Counted from the first letter of the stretch, positions 12,078-24,744 are shown. The stretch is DNA of 64,000 bases from Rallus limicola (GCA_022605955.1 JAKCOZ010000574.1:57963-121962); one strand, 5' to 3'. Notes: generated by a model not told the origin, from the sequence alone. Translations and numbers: made by a program.

Positions 12078-13661
12078 AGACAAGCTATGCCTTTCATGCC
12101 TAGCTTCTTTACTTTAGCAGTTATTGCTGGACGTTTAGCATGTTTTGAACTGCAGTCTGCTAGGGCCGAGAAAAGCACTTTTATAGGTAGCAGGTATGTT
12201 CCTTCTTTCCAGGCAAAGGAAAAGGCTGAGAGCCAAAGTGACAGGGTCTGCTTGTGTGTCCTGTTAGGAGGTTTCAGACAAGCTATGCCTTTCATGCCTA
12301 GCTTCTTTACTTTGGGAGTTATTGCTGGACGTTTAGCATGTTTTGAACTGCAGTCTGCTAGGGCCGAGAAAAGCACCGTAGGAGGTTCCAGGCATGTTCC
12401 CTCTTTCCAGGCAAAGGAAAAGGCTGAGAGCCAAAGTGACAGGGTCTGCTTGTGTGTCCTGTTAGGAGGTTTCAGACAAGCTATGCCTTTCAGTCCTAGC
12501 TTCTTTACTTTGGGAGTTATTGCTGGACGTTTAGCATGTTTTGAACTGCAGTCTGCTAGGGCCGAGAAAAGCACCGTAGGAGGTTCCAGGCATGTTCCCT
12601 CTTTCCAGGCAAAGGAAAAGGCTGAGAGCCAAAGTGACAGGGTCTGCTTGTGTGTCCTGTTAGGAGGTTTCAGACAAGCTATGCCTTTCATGCCTAGCTT
12701 CTTTACTTTGGGAGTTATTGCTGGACGTTTAGCATGTTTTGAACTGCAGTCTGCTAGGGCCGAGAAAAGCACCGTAGGAGCTTCCAGGCATGTTCCCTCT
12801 TTCCAGGCAAAGGAAAAGGCTGAGAGCCAAAGTGACAGGGTCTGCTTGTGTGTCCTGTTAGGAGGTTTCAGACAAGCTATGCCTTTCATGCCTAGCTTCT
12901 TTACTTTGGGAGTTATTGCTGGACGTTTAGCATGTTTTGAACTGCAGTCTGCTAGGGCCGAGAAAAGCACCGTAGGAGCTTCCAGGCATGTTCCCTCTTT
13001 CCAGGCAAAGGAAAAGGCTGAGAGCCAAAGTGACAGGGTCTGCTTGTGTGTCCTGTTAGGAGGTTTCAGACAAGCTATGCCTTTCAATCCTAGCTTCTTT
13101 ACTTTGGGAGTTATTGCTGGACGTTTAGCATGTTTTGAACTGCAGTCTGCTAGGGCCGAGAAAAGCACCGTAGGAGGTTCCAGGCATGTTCCCTCTTTCC
13201 AGGCAAAGGAAAAGGCTGAGAGCCAAAGTGACAGGGTCAGCTTGTGTGTCCTGTTAGGAGGTTTCAGACAAGCTATGCCTTTCAGTCCTAGCTTCTTTAC
13301 TTTGGGAGTTATTGCTGGACGTTTAGCATGTTTTGAACTGCAGTCTGCTAGGGCCGAGAAAAGCACCGTAGGAGGTTCCAGGCATGTTCCCTCTTTCCAG
13401 GCAAAGGAAAAGGCTGAGAGCCAAAGTGACAGGGTCTGCTTGTGTGTCCTGTTAGGAGGTTTCAGAGAAGCTATGCCTTTCAGTCCTAGCTTCTTTACTT
13501 TGGGAGTTATTGCTGGACGTTTAGCATGTTTTGAACTGCAGTCTGCTAGGGCCGAGAAAAGCACCGTAGGAGGTTCCAGGCATGTTCCCTCTTTCCAGGC
13601 AAAGGAAAAGGCTGAGAGCCAAAGTGACAGAGTCTGCTTGTGTGTCCTGTTAGGAGGTTTC
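12078..13661. repeat. Eight-monomer interval between two identical marker monomers
   Basis: Order: TTTTAT/TTTAGCAG monomer, MG, SG, MA, MA, N with GTCAGCTTG, SG, SG with ACAGAG and TTCAGAGAAG. The next monomer, 13662, is again TTTTAT/TTTAGCAG and is followed by MA, N/GTCAGCTTG, then S types. This is a partial 8-monomer step (1584 bp) with internal loss in the second round. Confidence 0.65.
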
Positions 13662-13859
13662 AGACAAGCTATGCCTTTCATGCCTAGCTTCTTTACTTTA
13701 GCAGTTATTGCTGGACGTTTAGCATGTTTTGAACTGCAGTCTGCTAGGGCCGAGAAAAGCACTTTTATAGGTAGCAGGTATGTTCCTTCTTTCCAGGCAA
13801 AGGAAAAGGCTGAGAGCCAAAGTGACAGGGTCTGCTTGTGTGTCCTGTTAGGAGGTTTC

Positions 13860-14651
13860 AGACAAGCTATGCCTTTCATGCCTAGCTTCTTTACTTTGGG
13901 AGTTATTGCTGGACGTTTAGCATGTTTTGAACTGCAGTCTGCTAGGGCCGAGAAAAGCACCGTAGGAGCTTCCAGGCATGTTCCCTCTTTCCAGGCAAAG
14001 GAAAAGGCTGAGAGCCAAAGTGACAGGGTCTGCTTGTGTGTCCTGTTAGGAGGTTTCAGACAAGCTATGCCTTTCAATCCTAGCTTCTTTACTTTGGGAG
14101 TTATTGCTGGACGTTTAGCATGTTTTGAACTGCAGTCTGCTAGGGCCGAGAAAAGCACCGTAGGAGGTTCCAGGCATGTTCCCTCTTTCCAGGCAAAGGA
14201 AAAGGCTGAGAGCCAAAGTGACAGGGTCAGCTTGTGTGTCCTGTTAGGAGGTTTCAGACAAGCTATGCCTTTCAGTCCTAGCTTCTTTACTTTGGGAGGT
14301 ATTGCTGGACGTTTAGCATGTTTTGAACTGCAGTCTGCTAGGGCCGAGAAAAGCACCGTAGGAGCTTCCAGGCATGTTCCCTCTTTCCAGGCAAAGGAAA
14401 AGGCTGAGAGCCAAAGTGACAGGGTCTGCTTGTGTGTCCTGTTAGGAGGTTTCAGACAAGCTATGCCTTTCAGTCCTAGCTTCTTTACTTTGGGAGTTAT
14501 TGCTGGACGTTTAGCATGTTTTGAACTGCAGTCTGCTAGGGCCGAGAAAAGCACCGTAGGAGGTTCCAGGCATGTTCCCTCTTTCCAGGCAAAGGAAAAG
14601 GCTGAGAGCCAAAGTGACAGAGTCTGCTTGTGTGTCCTGTTAGGAGGTTTC
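13860..14651. repeat. Four-monomer block MA-N-SA-SG, copy 2 (paired with 4356-5147)
   Basis: Holds the same N/GTCAGCTTG monomer, GGGAGGTATTG (at 14299) and ACAGAG. It ends exactly where the 5-bp-deleted monomer starts, so the copy may be cut there by the event that joined the two subfamily zones. Confidence 0.8.
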
Positions 14652-14844
14652 AGACAAGCTATGCCTTTCATGCCTAGCTACTTTGGGAGTTATTGCTGGA
14701 CGTTTAGCATGTTTTGAACTGCAGTCTGCTAGGGCCGAGAAAAGCACCGTAGGAGCTTCCAGGCATGTTCCCTCTTTCCAGGCAAAGGAAAAGGCTGAGA
14801 GCCAAAGTGACAGGGTCTGCTTGTGTGTCCTGTTAGGAGGTTTC
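14652..14844. repeat. 193-bp monomer with 5-bp deletion at the zone 1/zone 2 junction
   Basis: CCTAGCTACTTTGGG replaces CCTAGCTTCTTTACTTTGGG near 14678, a loss of 5 bp. It shifts the monomer phase and ends the long plus-strand open frame of zone 1. It is the only indel larger than 1 bp in the first 35 kb and falls where Y and TTTTAT haplotypes stop and R, T174/A190 and GGTAGG types begin. Confidence 0.9.
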
Positions 14845-15834
14845 AGACAAGCTATGCATTTCATGCCTAGCTTCTTTACTTTGGGAGTTATTGCTGGACG
14901 TTTAGCATGTTTTGAACTGCAGTCTGCTAGGGCCGAGAAAAGCACCGTAGGAGCTTCCAGGCATGTTCCCTCTTTCCAGGCAAAGGAAAAGGCTGAGAGC
15001 CAAAGTGACAGGGTCTGCTTGTGTGTCCTGTTAGGAGGTTTCAGACAAGCTATGCCTTTCAGTCCTAGCTTCTTTACTTTGGGAGTTATTGCTGGACGTT
15101 TAGCATGTTTTGAACTGCAGTCTGCTAGGGCCGAGAAAAGCACCGTAGGAGCTTCCAGGCATGTTCCCTCTTTCCAGGCAAAGGAAAAGGCTGAGAGCCA
15201 AAGTGACAGGGTCTGCTTGTGTGTCCTGTTAGGAGGTTTCAGACAAGCTATGCCTTTCAGTCCTAGCTTCTTTACTTTGGGAGTTATTGCTGGACGTTTA
15301 GCATGTTTTGAACTGCAGTCTGCTAGGGCCGAGAAAAGCACCGTAGGAGCTTCCAGGCATGTTCCCTCTTTCCAGGCAAAGGAAAAGGCTGAGAGCCAAA
15401 GTGACAGGGTCTGTTTGTGTGTCCTGTTAAGAGGTTTCAGACAAGCTATGCCTTTCAGTCCTAGCTTCTTTACTTTGGGAGTTATTGCTGGACGTTTAGC
15501 ATGTTTTGAACTGCAGTCTGCTAGGACCGAGAAAAGCACCGTAGGAGCTTCCAGGCATGTTCCCTCTTTCCAGGCAAAGGAAAAGGCTGAGAGCCAAAGT
15601 GACAGGGTCTGCTTGTGTGTCCTGTTAGGAGGTTTCAGACAAGCTATGCCTTTCAGTCCTAGCTTCTTTACTTTGGGAGTTATTGCTGGACGTTTAGCAT
15701 GTTTTGAACTGCAGTCTGCTAGGGCCGAGAAAAGCACCGTAGGAGGTTCCAGGCATGTTCCCTCTTTCCAGGCAAAGGAAAAGGCTGAGAGCCAAAGTGA
15801 CAGGGTCTGCTTGTGTGTCCTGTTAGGAGGTTTC

Positions 15835-17418
15835 AGACAAGCTATGCCTTTCATGCCTAGCTTCTTTACTTTGGGAGTTATTGCTGGACGTTTAGCATGT
15901 TTTGAACTGCAGTATGCTAGGGCCGAGAAAAGCACGGTAGGAGCTTCCAGGCATGTTCCCTCTTTCCAGGCAAAGGAAAAGGCTGAGAGCCAAAGTGACA
16001 GGGTCTGCTTGTGTGTCCTGTTAGGAGGTTTCAGACAAGCTATGCCTTTCAGGCCTAGCTTCTTTACTTTGGGAGTTATTGCTGGACGTTTAGCATGTTT
16101 TGAACTGCAGTCTGCTAGGGCCGAGAAAAGCACCATAGGAGCTTCCAGGCATGTTCCCTCTTTCCAGGCAAAGGAAAAGGCTGAGAGCCAAAGTGACAGG
16201 GTCTGCTTGTGTGTCCTGTTAGGAGGTTTCAGACAAGCTATGCCTTTCAGTCCTAGCTTCTTTACTTTGGGAGTTATTGCTGGACGTTTAGCATGTTTTG
16301 AACTGCAGTCTGCTAGGGCCGAGAAAAGCACCGTAGGAGCTTCCAGGCATGTTCCCTCTTTCCAGGCAAAGGAAAAGGCTGAGAGCCAAAGTGACAGGGT
16401 CTGCTTGTGTGTCCTGTTAGGAGGTTTCAGACAAGCTATGCCTTTCATGCCTAGCTTCTTTACTTTGGGAGTTATTGCTGGACGTTTAGCATGTTTTGAA
16501 CTGCAGTCTGCTAGGGCCGAGAAAAGCACCGTAGGAGCTTCCAGGCATGTTCCCTCTTTCCAGGCAAAGGAAAAGGCTGAGAGCCAAAGTGACAGGGTCT
16601 GCTTGTGTGTCCTGGTAGGAGGTTTCAGACAAGCTATGCCTTTCAGTCCTAGCTTCTTTACTTTGGGAGTTATTGCTGGACGTTTAGCATGTTTTGAACT
16701 GCAGTCTGCTAGGGCCGAGAAAAGCACCGTAGGAGCTTCCAGGCATGTTCCCTCTTTCCAGGCAAAGGAAAAGGCTGAGAGCCAAAGTGACAGGGTCTGT
16801 TTGTGTGTCCTGTTAAGAGGTTTCAGACAAGCTATGCCTTTCAGGCCTAGCTTCTTTACTTTGGGAGTTATTGCTGGACGTTTAGCATGTTTTGAACTGC
16901 AGTCTGCTAGGGCCGAGAAAAGCACCGTAGGAGCTTCCAGGCATGTTCCCTCTTTCCAGGCAAAGGAAAAGGCTGAGAGCCAAAGTGACAGGGTCTGCTT
17001 GTGTGTCCTGTTAGGAGGTTTCAGACAAGCTATGCCTTTCATGCCTAGCTTCTTTACTTTGGGAGTTATTGCTGGACGTTTAGCATGTTTTGAACTGCAG
17101 TCTGCTAGGGCCGAGAAAAGCACCGTAGGAGCTTCCAGGCATGTTCCCTCTTTCCAGGCAAAGGAAAAGGCTGAGAGCCAAAGTGACAGGGTCTGCTTGT
17201 GTGTCCTGTTAGGAGGTTTCAGACAAGCTATGCCTTTCAGTCCTAGCTTCTTTACTTTGGGAGTTATTGCTGGACGTTTAGCATGTTTTGAACTGCAGTC
17301 TGCTAGGGCCGAGAAAAGCACCGTAGGAGCTTCCAGGCATGTTCCCTCTTTCCAGGCAAAGGAAAAGGCTGAGAGCCAAAGTGACAGGGTCTGCTTGTGT
17401 GTCCTGTTAGGAGGTTTC
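15835..17418. repeat. 8-monomer higher-order repeat, copy 1
   Basis: Order: MA with CAGTATGC plus CACGGTAGG; RA with CCATAGG; SA; MA with CCTGGTAGG; SA with T174/A190; RA; MA; SA. Length 1584 bp. The next 1584 bp repeat this order, with only the second unit of a different type. Confidence 0.85.
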
Positions 17419-19002
17419 AGACAAGCTATGCCTTTCATGCCTAGCTTCTTTACTTTGGGAGTTATTGCTGGACGTTTAGCATGTTTTGAACTGCAGTATG
17501 CTAGGGCCGAGAAAAGCACGGTAGGAGCTTCCAGGCATGTTCCCTCTTTCCAGGCAAAGGAAAAGGCTGAGAGCCAAAGTGACAGGGTCTGCTTGTGTGT
17601 CCTGTTAGGAGGTTTCAGACAAGCTATGCCTTTCAGTCCCAGCTTCTTTACTTTGGGAGTTATTGCTGGACGTTTAGCATGTTTTGAACTGCAGTCTGCT
17701 AGGGCCGAGAAAAGCACCGTAGGAGCTTCCAGGCATGTTCCCTCTTTCCAGGCAAAGGAAAAGGCTGAGAGCCAAAGTGACAGGGTCTGCTTGTGTGTCC
17801 TGTTAGGAGGTTTCAGACAAGCTATGCCTTTCAGTCCTAGCTTCTTTACTTTGGGAGTTATTGCTGGACGTTTAGCATGTTTTGAACTGCAGTCTGCTAG
17901 GGCCGAGAAAAGCACCGTAGGAGCTTCCAGGCATGTTCCCTCTTTCCAGGCAAAGGAAAAGGCTGAGAGCCAAAGTGACAGGGTCTGCTTGTGTGTCCTG
18001 TTAGGAGGTTTCAGACAAGCTATGCCTTTCATGCCTAGCTTCTTTACTTTGGGAGTTATTGCTGGACGTTTAGCATGTTTTGAACTGCAGTCTGCTAGGG
18101 CCGAGAAAAGCACCGTAGGAGCTTCCAGGCATGTTCCCTCTTTCCAGGCAAAGGAAAAGGCTGAGAGCCAAAGTGACAGGGTCTGCTTGTGTGTCCTGGT
18201 AGGAGGTTTCAGACAAGCTATGCCTTTCAGTCCTAGCTTCTTTACTTTGGGAGTTATTGCTGGACGTTTAGCATGTTTTGAACTGCAGTCTGCTAGGGCC
18301 GAGAAAAGCACCGTAGGAGCTTCCAGGCATGTTCCCTCTTTCCAGGCAAAGGAAAAGGCTGAGAGCCAAAGTGACAGGGTCTGTTTGTGTGTCCTGTTAA
18401 GAGGTTTCAGACAAGCTATGCCTTTCAGGCCTAGCTTCTTTACTTTGGGAGTTATTGCTGGACGTTTAGCATGTTTTGAACTGCAGTCTGCTAGGGCCGA
18501 GAAAAGCACCGTAGGAGCTTCCAGGCATGTTCCCTCTTTCCAGGCAAAGGAAAAGGCTGAGAGCCAAAGTGACAGGGTCTGCTTGTGTGTCCTGTTAGGA
18601 GGTTTCAGACAAGCTATGCCTTTCATGCCTAGCTTCTTTACTTTGGGAGTTATTGCTGGACGTTTAGCATGTTTTGAACTGCAGTCTGCTAGGGCCGAGA
18701 AAAGCACCGTAGGAGCTTCCAGGCATGTTCCCTCTTTCCAGGCAAAGGAAAAGGCTGAGAGCCAAAGTGACAGGGTCTGCTTGTGTGTCCTGTTAGGAGG
18801 TTTCAGACAAGCTATGCCTTTCAGTCCTAGCTTCTTTACTTTGGGAGTTATTGCTGGACGTTTAGCATGTTTTGAACTGCAGTCTGCTAGGGCCGAGAAA
18901 AGCACCGTAGGAGCTTCCAGGCATGTTCCCTCTTTCCAGGCAAAGGAAAAGGCTGAGAGCCAAAGTGACAGGGTCTGCTTGTGTGTCCTGTTAGGAGGTT
19001 TC
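17419..19002. repeat. 8-monomer higher-order repeat, copy 2
   Basis: The same rare marks fall at exactly +1584 bp: CAGTATGC/CACGGTAGG, and CCTGGTAGG at 18195 against 16611. Unit 2 is an S type with TCCCAGC in place of the R type with CCATAGG. The unit is only partly kept downstream: an MA with CCTGGTAGG follows at 19795 but in a different neighbour order. Confidence 0.85.
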
Positions 19003-22000
19003 AGACAAGCTATGCCTTTCAGTCCTAGCTTCTTTACTTTGGGAGTTATTGCTGGACGTTTAGCATGTTTTGAACTGCAGTCTGCTAGGGCCGAGAAAAG
19101 CACCGTAGGAGGTTCCAGGCATGTTCCCTCTTTCCAGGCAAAGGAAAAGGCTGAGAGCCAAAGTGACAGGGTCTGCTTGTGTGTCCTGTTAGGAGGTTTC
19201 AGACAAGCTATGCCTTTCAGTCCTAGCTTCTTTACTTTGGGAGTTATTGCTGGACGTTTAGCATGTTTTGAACTGCAGTCTGCTAGGGCCGAGAAAAGCA
19301 CCGTAGGAGCTTCCAGGCATGTTCCCTCTTTCCAGGCAAAGGAAAAGGCTGAGAGCCAAAGTGACAGGGTCTGTTTGTGTGTCCTGTTAAGAGGTTTCAG
19401 ACAAGCTATGCCTTTCAGTCCTAGCTTCTTTACTTTGGGAGTTATTGCTGGACGTTTAGCATGTTTTGAACTGCAGTCTGCTAGGGCCGAGAAAAGCACC
19501 GTAGGAGCTTCCAGGCATGTTCCCTCTTTCCAGGCAAAGGAAAAGGCTGAGAGCCAAAGTGACAGGGTCTGCTTGTGTGTCCTGTTAGGAGGTTTCAGAC
19601 AAGCTATGCCTTTCATGCCTAGCTTCTTTACTTTGGGAGTTATTGCTGGACGTTTAGCATGTTTTGAACTGCAGTCTGCTAGGGCCGAGAAAAGCACCGT
19701 AGGATGTTCCAGGCATGTTCCCTCTTTCCAGGCAAAGGAAAAGGCTGAGAGCCAAAGTGACAGGGTCTGCTTGTGTGTCCTGTTAGGAGGTTTCAGACAA
19801 GCTATGCCTTTCATGCCTAGCTTCTTTACTTTGGGAGTTATTGCTGGACGTTTAGCATGTTTTGAACTGCAGTCTGCTAGGGCCGAGAAAAGCACCGTAG
19901 GAGCTTCCAGGCATGTTCCCTCTTTCCAGGCAAAGGAAAAGGCTGAGAGCCAAAGTGACAGGGTCTGCTTGTGTGTCCTGGTAGGAGGTTTCAGACAAGC
20001 TATGCCTTTCAGGCCTAGCTTCTTTACTTTGGGAGTTATTGCTGGACGTTTAGCATGTTTTGAACTGCAGTCTGCTAGGGCCGAGAAAAGCACCGTAGGA
20101 GGTTCCAGGCATGTTCCCTCTTTCCAGGCAAAGGAAAAGGCTGAGAGCCAAAGTGACAGGGTCTGCTTGTGTGTCCTGTTAGGAGGTTTCAGACAAGGTA
20201 TGCCTTTCATGCCTAGCTTCTTTACTTTGGGAGTTATTGCTGGACGTTTAGCATGTTTTGAACTGCAGTCTGCTAGGGCCGAGAAAAGCACCGTAGGAGG
20301 TTCCAGGCATGTTCCCTCTTTCCAGGCAAAGGAAAAGGCTGAGAGCCAAAGTGACAGGGTCTGCTTGTGTGTCCTGTTAGGAGGTTTCAGACAAGCTATG
20401 CCTTTCAGTCCTAGCTTCTTTACTTTGGGAGTTATTGCTGGACGTTTAGCATGTTTTGAACTGCAGTCTGCTAGGGCCGAGAAAAGCACCGTAGGAGCTT
20501 CCAGGCATGTTCCCTCTTTCCAGGCAAAGGAAAAGGCTGAGAGCCAAAGTGACAGGGTCTGCTTGTGTGTCCTGTTAGGAGGTTTCAGACAAGCTATGCC
20601 TTTCAGTCCTAGCTTCTTTACTTTGGGAGTTATTGCTGGACGTTTAGCATGTTTTGAACTGCAGTCTGCTAGGGCCGAGAAAAGCACCGTAGGAGCTTCC
20701 AGGCATGTTCCCTCTTTCCAGGCAAAGGAAAAGGCTGGGAGCCAAAGTGACAGGGTCTGCTTGTGTGTCCAGTTAGGAGGTTTCAGACAAGCTATGCCTT
20801 TCATGCCTAGCTTCTTTACTTTGGGAGTTATTGCTGGACGTTTAGCATGTTTTGAACTGCAGTCTGCTAGGGCCGAGAAAAGCACCGTAGGAGCTTCCAG
20901 GCATGTTCCCTCTTTCCAGGCAAAGGAAAAGGCTGAGAGCCAAAGTGACAGGGTCTGCTTGTGTGTCCTGTTAGGAGGTTTCAGACAAGCTATGCCTTTC
21001 ATGCCTAGCTTCTTTACTTTGGGAGTTATTGCTGGACGTTTAGCATGTTTTGAACTGCAGTCTGCTAGGGCCGAGAAAAGCACGGTAGGAGCTTCCAGGT
21101 ATGTTCCCTCTTTCCAGGCAAAGGAAAAGGCTGAGAGCCAAAGTGACAGGGTCTGCTTGTGTGTCCTGTTAGGAGGTTTCAGACAAGCTATGCCTTTCAT
21201 GCCTAGCTTCTTTACTTTGGGAGCTATTGCTGGACGTTTAGCATGTTTTGAACTGCAGTCTGCTAGGGCCGAGAAAAGCACCGTAGGAGCTTCCAGGCAT
21301 GTTCCCTCTTTCCAGGCAAAGGAAAAGGCTGAGAGCCAAAGTGACAGGGTCTGCTTGTGTGTCCTGTTAGGAGGTTTCAGACAAGCTATGCCTTTCAGTC
21401 CTAGCTTCTTTACTTTGGGAGTTATTGCTGGACGTTTAGCATGTTTTGAACTGCAGTCTGCTAGGGCCGAGAAAAGCACCGTAGGAGCTTCCAGGCATGT
21501 TCCCTCTTTCCAGGCAAAGGAAAAGGCTGAGAGCCAAAGTGACAGGGTCTGCTTGTGTGTCCTGTTAGGAGGTTTCAGACAAGCTATGCCTTTCAGTCCT
21601 AGCTTCTTTACTTTGGGAGTTATTGCTGGACGTTTAGCATGTTTTGAACTGCAGTCTGCTAGGGCTGAGAAAAGCACCGTAGGAGCTTCCAGGCATGTTC
21701 CCTCTTTCCAGGCAAAGGAAAAGGCTGAGAGCCAAAGTGACAGGGTCTGCTTGTGTGTCCTGTTAGGAGGTTTCAGACAAGCTATGCCTTTCATGCCTAG
21801 CTTCTTTACTTTGGGAGTTATTGCTGGACGTTTAGCATGTTTTGAACTGCAGTCTGCTAGGGCCGAGAAAAGCACGGTAGGAGCTTCCAGGCATGTTCCC
21901 TCTTTCCAGGCAAAGGAAAAGGCTGAGAGCCAAAGTGACAGGGTCTGCTTGTGTGTCCTGTTAGGAGGTTTCAGACAAGCTATGCCTTTCATGCCTAGCT

Positions 22001-23556
22001 TCTTTACTTTGGGAGTTATTGCTGGACGTTTAGCATGTTTTGAACTGCAGTCTGCTAGGGCCGAGAAAAGCACCGTAGGAGCTTCCAGGCATGTTCCCTC
22101 TTTCCAGGCAAAGGAAAAGGCTGAGAGCCAAAGTGACAGGGTCTGCTTGTGTGTCCTGTTAGGAGGTTTCAGACAAGCTATGCCTTTCATGCCTAGCTTC
22201 TTTACTTTGGGAGTTATTGCTGGACGTTTAGCATGTTTTGAACTGCAGTCTGCTAGGGCCGAGAAAAGCACCGTAGGAGCTTCCAGGCATGTTCCCTCTT
22301 TCCAGGCAAAGGAAAAGGCTGAGAGCCAAAGTGACAGGGTCTGCTTGTGTGTCCTGTTAGGAGGTTTCAGACAAGCTATGCCTTTCAGGCCTAGCTTCTT
22401 TACTTTGGGAGTTATTGCTGGACGTTTAGCATGTTTTCAACTGCAGTCTGCTAGGGCCGAGAAAAGCACCGTAGGAGCTTCCAGGCATGTTCCCTCTTTC
22501 CAGGCAAAGGAAAAGGCTGAGAGCCAAAGTGACAGGGTCTGCTTGTGTGTCCTGTTAGGAGGTTTCAGACAAGCTATGCCTTTCAGTCCTAGCTTCTTTA
22601 CTTTGGGAGTTATTGCTGGACGTTTAGCATGTTTTGAACTGCAGTCTGCTAGGGCCGAGAAAAGCACCGTAGGAGCTTCCAGGCATGTTCCCTCTTTCCA
22701 GGCAAAGGAAAAGGCTGAGAGCCAAAGTGACAGGGTCTGCTTGTGTGTCCTGTTAGGAGGTTTCAGACAAGCTATGCCTTTCAGTCCTAGCTTCTTTACT
22801 TTGGGAGTTATTGCTGGACGTTTAGCATGTTTTGAACTGCAGTCTGCTAGGGCCGAGAAAAGCACCGTAGGAGGTTCCAGGCATGTTCCCTCTTTCCAGG
22901 CAAAGGAAAAGGCTGAGAGCCAAAGTGACAGGGTCTGTTTGTGTGTCCTGTTAAGAGGTTTCAGACAAGCTATGCCTTTCATGCCTAGCTTCTTTACTTT
23001 GGGAGTTATTGCTGGACGTTTAGCATGTTTTGAACTGCAGTCTGCTAGGGCCGAGAAAAGCACCGTAGGAGCTTCCAGGCATGTTCCCTCTTTCCAGGCA
23101 AAGGAAAAGGCTGAGAGCCAAAGTGACAGGGTCTGCTTGTGTGTCCTGTTAGGAGGTTTCAGACAAGCTATGCCTTTCATGCCTAGCTTCTTTACTTTGG
23201 GAGTTATTGCTGGACGTTTAGCATGTTTTGAACTGCAGTCTGCTAGGGCCGAGAAAAGCACCGTAGGTGCTTCCAGGCATGTTCCCTCTTTCCAGGCAAA
23301 GGAAAAGGCTGAGAGCCAAAGTGACAGGGTCTGCTTGTGTGTCCTGTTAGGAGGTTTCAGACAAGCTATGCCTTTCAGTCCTAGCTTCTTTACTTTGGGA
23401 GTTATTGCTGGACGTTTAGCATGTTTTGAACTGCAGTCTGCTAGGGCCGAGAAAAGCACCGTAGGAGCTTCCAGGCATGTTCCCTCTTTCCAGGCAAAGG
23501 AAAAGGCTGAGAGCCAAAGTGACAGGGTCTGCTTGTGTGTCCTGTTAGGAGGTTTC

Positions 23557-24744
23557 AGACAAGCTATGCCTTTCATGCCTAGCTTCTTTACTTTGGGAGT
23601 TATTGCTGGACGTTTAGCATGTTTTGAACTGCAGTCTGCTAGGGCCGAGAAAAGCACCGTAGGAGGTTCCAGGCATGTTCCCTCTTTCCAGGCAAAGGAA
23701 AAGGCTGAGAGCCAAAGTGACAGGGTCTGCTTGTGTGTCCTGTTAGGAGGTTTCAGACAAGCTATGCCTTTCATGCCTAGCTTCTTTACTTTGGGAGTTA
23801 TTGCTGGACGTTTAGCATGTTTTGAACTGCAGTCTGCTAGGGCCGAGAAAAGCACCGTAGGAGGTTCCAGGCATGTTCCCTCTTTCCAGGCAAAGGAAAA
23901 GGCTGAGAGCCAAAGTGACAGGGTCTGCTTGTGTGTCCTGTTAGGAGGTTTCAGACAAGCTATGCCTTTCAGTCCTAGCTTCTTTACTTTGGGAGTTATT
24001 GCTGGACGTTTAGCATGTTTTGAACTGCAGTCTGCTAGGGCCGAGAAAAGCACCGTAGGAGCTTCCAGGCATGTTCCCTCTTTCCAGGCAAAGGAAAAGG
24101 CTGAGAGCCAAAGTGACAGGGTCTGCTTGTGTGTCCTGTTAGGAGGTTTCAGACAAGCTATGCCTTTCATGCCTAGCTTCTTTACTTTGGGAGTTATTGC
24201 TGGACGTTTAGCATGTTTTGAACTGCAGTCTGCTAGGGCCGAGAAAAGCACCGTAGGAGGTTCCAGGCATGTTCCCTCTTTCCAGGCAAAGGAAAAGGCT
24301 GAGAGCCAAAGTGACAGGGTCTGCTTGTGTGTCCTGTTAGGAGGTTTCAGACAAGCTATGCCTTTCATGCCTAGCTTCTTTACTTTGGGAGTTATTGCTG
24401 GACGTTTAGCATGTTTTGAACTGCAGTCTGCTAGGGCCGAGAAAAGCACCGTAGGAGGTTCCAGGCATGTTCCCTCTTTCCAGGCAAAGGAAAAGGCTGA
24501 GAGCCAAAGTGACAGGGTCTGCTTGTGTGTCCTGTTAGGAGGTTTCAGACAAGCTATGCCTTTCAGTCCTAGCTTCTTTACTTTGGGAGTTATTGCTGGA
24601 CGTTTAGCATGTTTTGAACTGCAGTCTGCTAGGGCCGAGAAAAGCACCGTAGGAGCTTCCAGGCATGTTCCCTCTTTCCAGGCAAAGGAAAAGGCTGAGA
24701 GCCAAAGTGACAGGGTCTGCTTGTGTGTCCTCTTAAGAGGTTTC
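23557..24744. repeat. 3-monomer higher-order repeat MG-MG-SA, two copies
   Basis: MG, MG, SA occupy 23557-24150 and the same order follows at 24151-24744 (594 bp). The last SA has CCTCTTAAGAGG in place of CCTGTTAGGAGG, a mark later found in the 3-monomer linker of the 19-monomer repeat. Confidence 0.7.

Larger units (their letters stand above)
1..14651. repeat. Subfamily zone 1 (M/S/N types with Y and TTTTAT haplotypes)
   Basis: About 74 monomers. This zone is defined by the Y haplotype (bases 110-118 reading GTAGCAGGTAT, then TTCCTTC), seen in about 14 monomers, for example those starting near 397, 990, 1584, 1980, 3960, 5544, 6138, 6534, 7722, 9504, 9900, 10296, 10890 and 11286. Four more monomers carry a TTTTAT cluster. 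It also holds ACAGAG in place of ACAGGG and GTCAGCTTG in place of GTCTGCTTG. The R type (site 20-21 = GG) is absent, and the T174/A190 haplotype so common later is missing; one monomer near 5336 has A190 with C174. Apart from a 1-bp deletion near 527 the monomer phase is constant. Order is not a simple higher-order repeat but a patchwork of duplicated blocks at 8, 11, 21, 25, 43, 47 and 48 monomer spacings. Confidence 0.85.
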
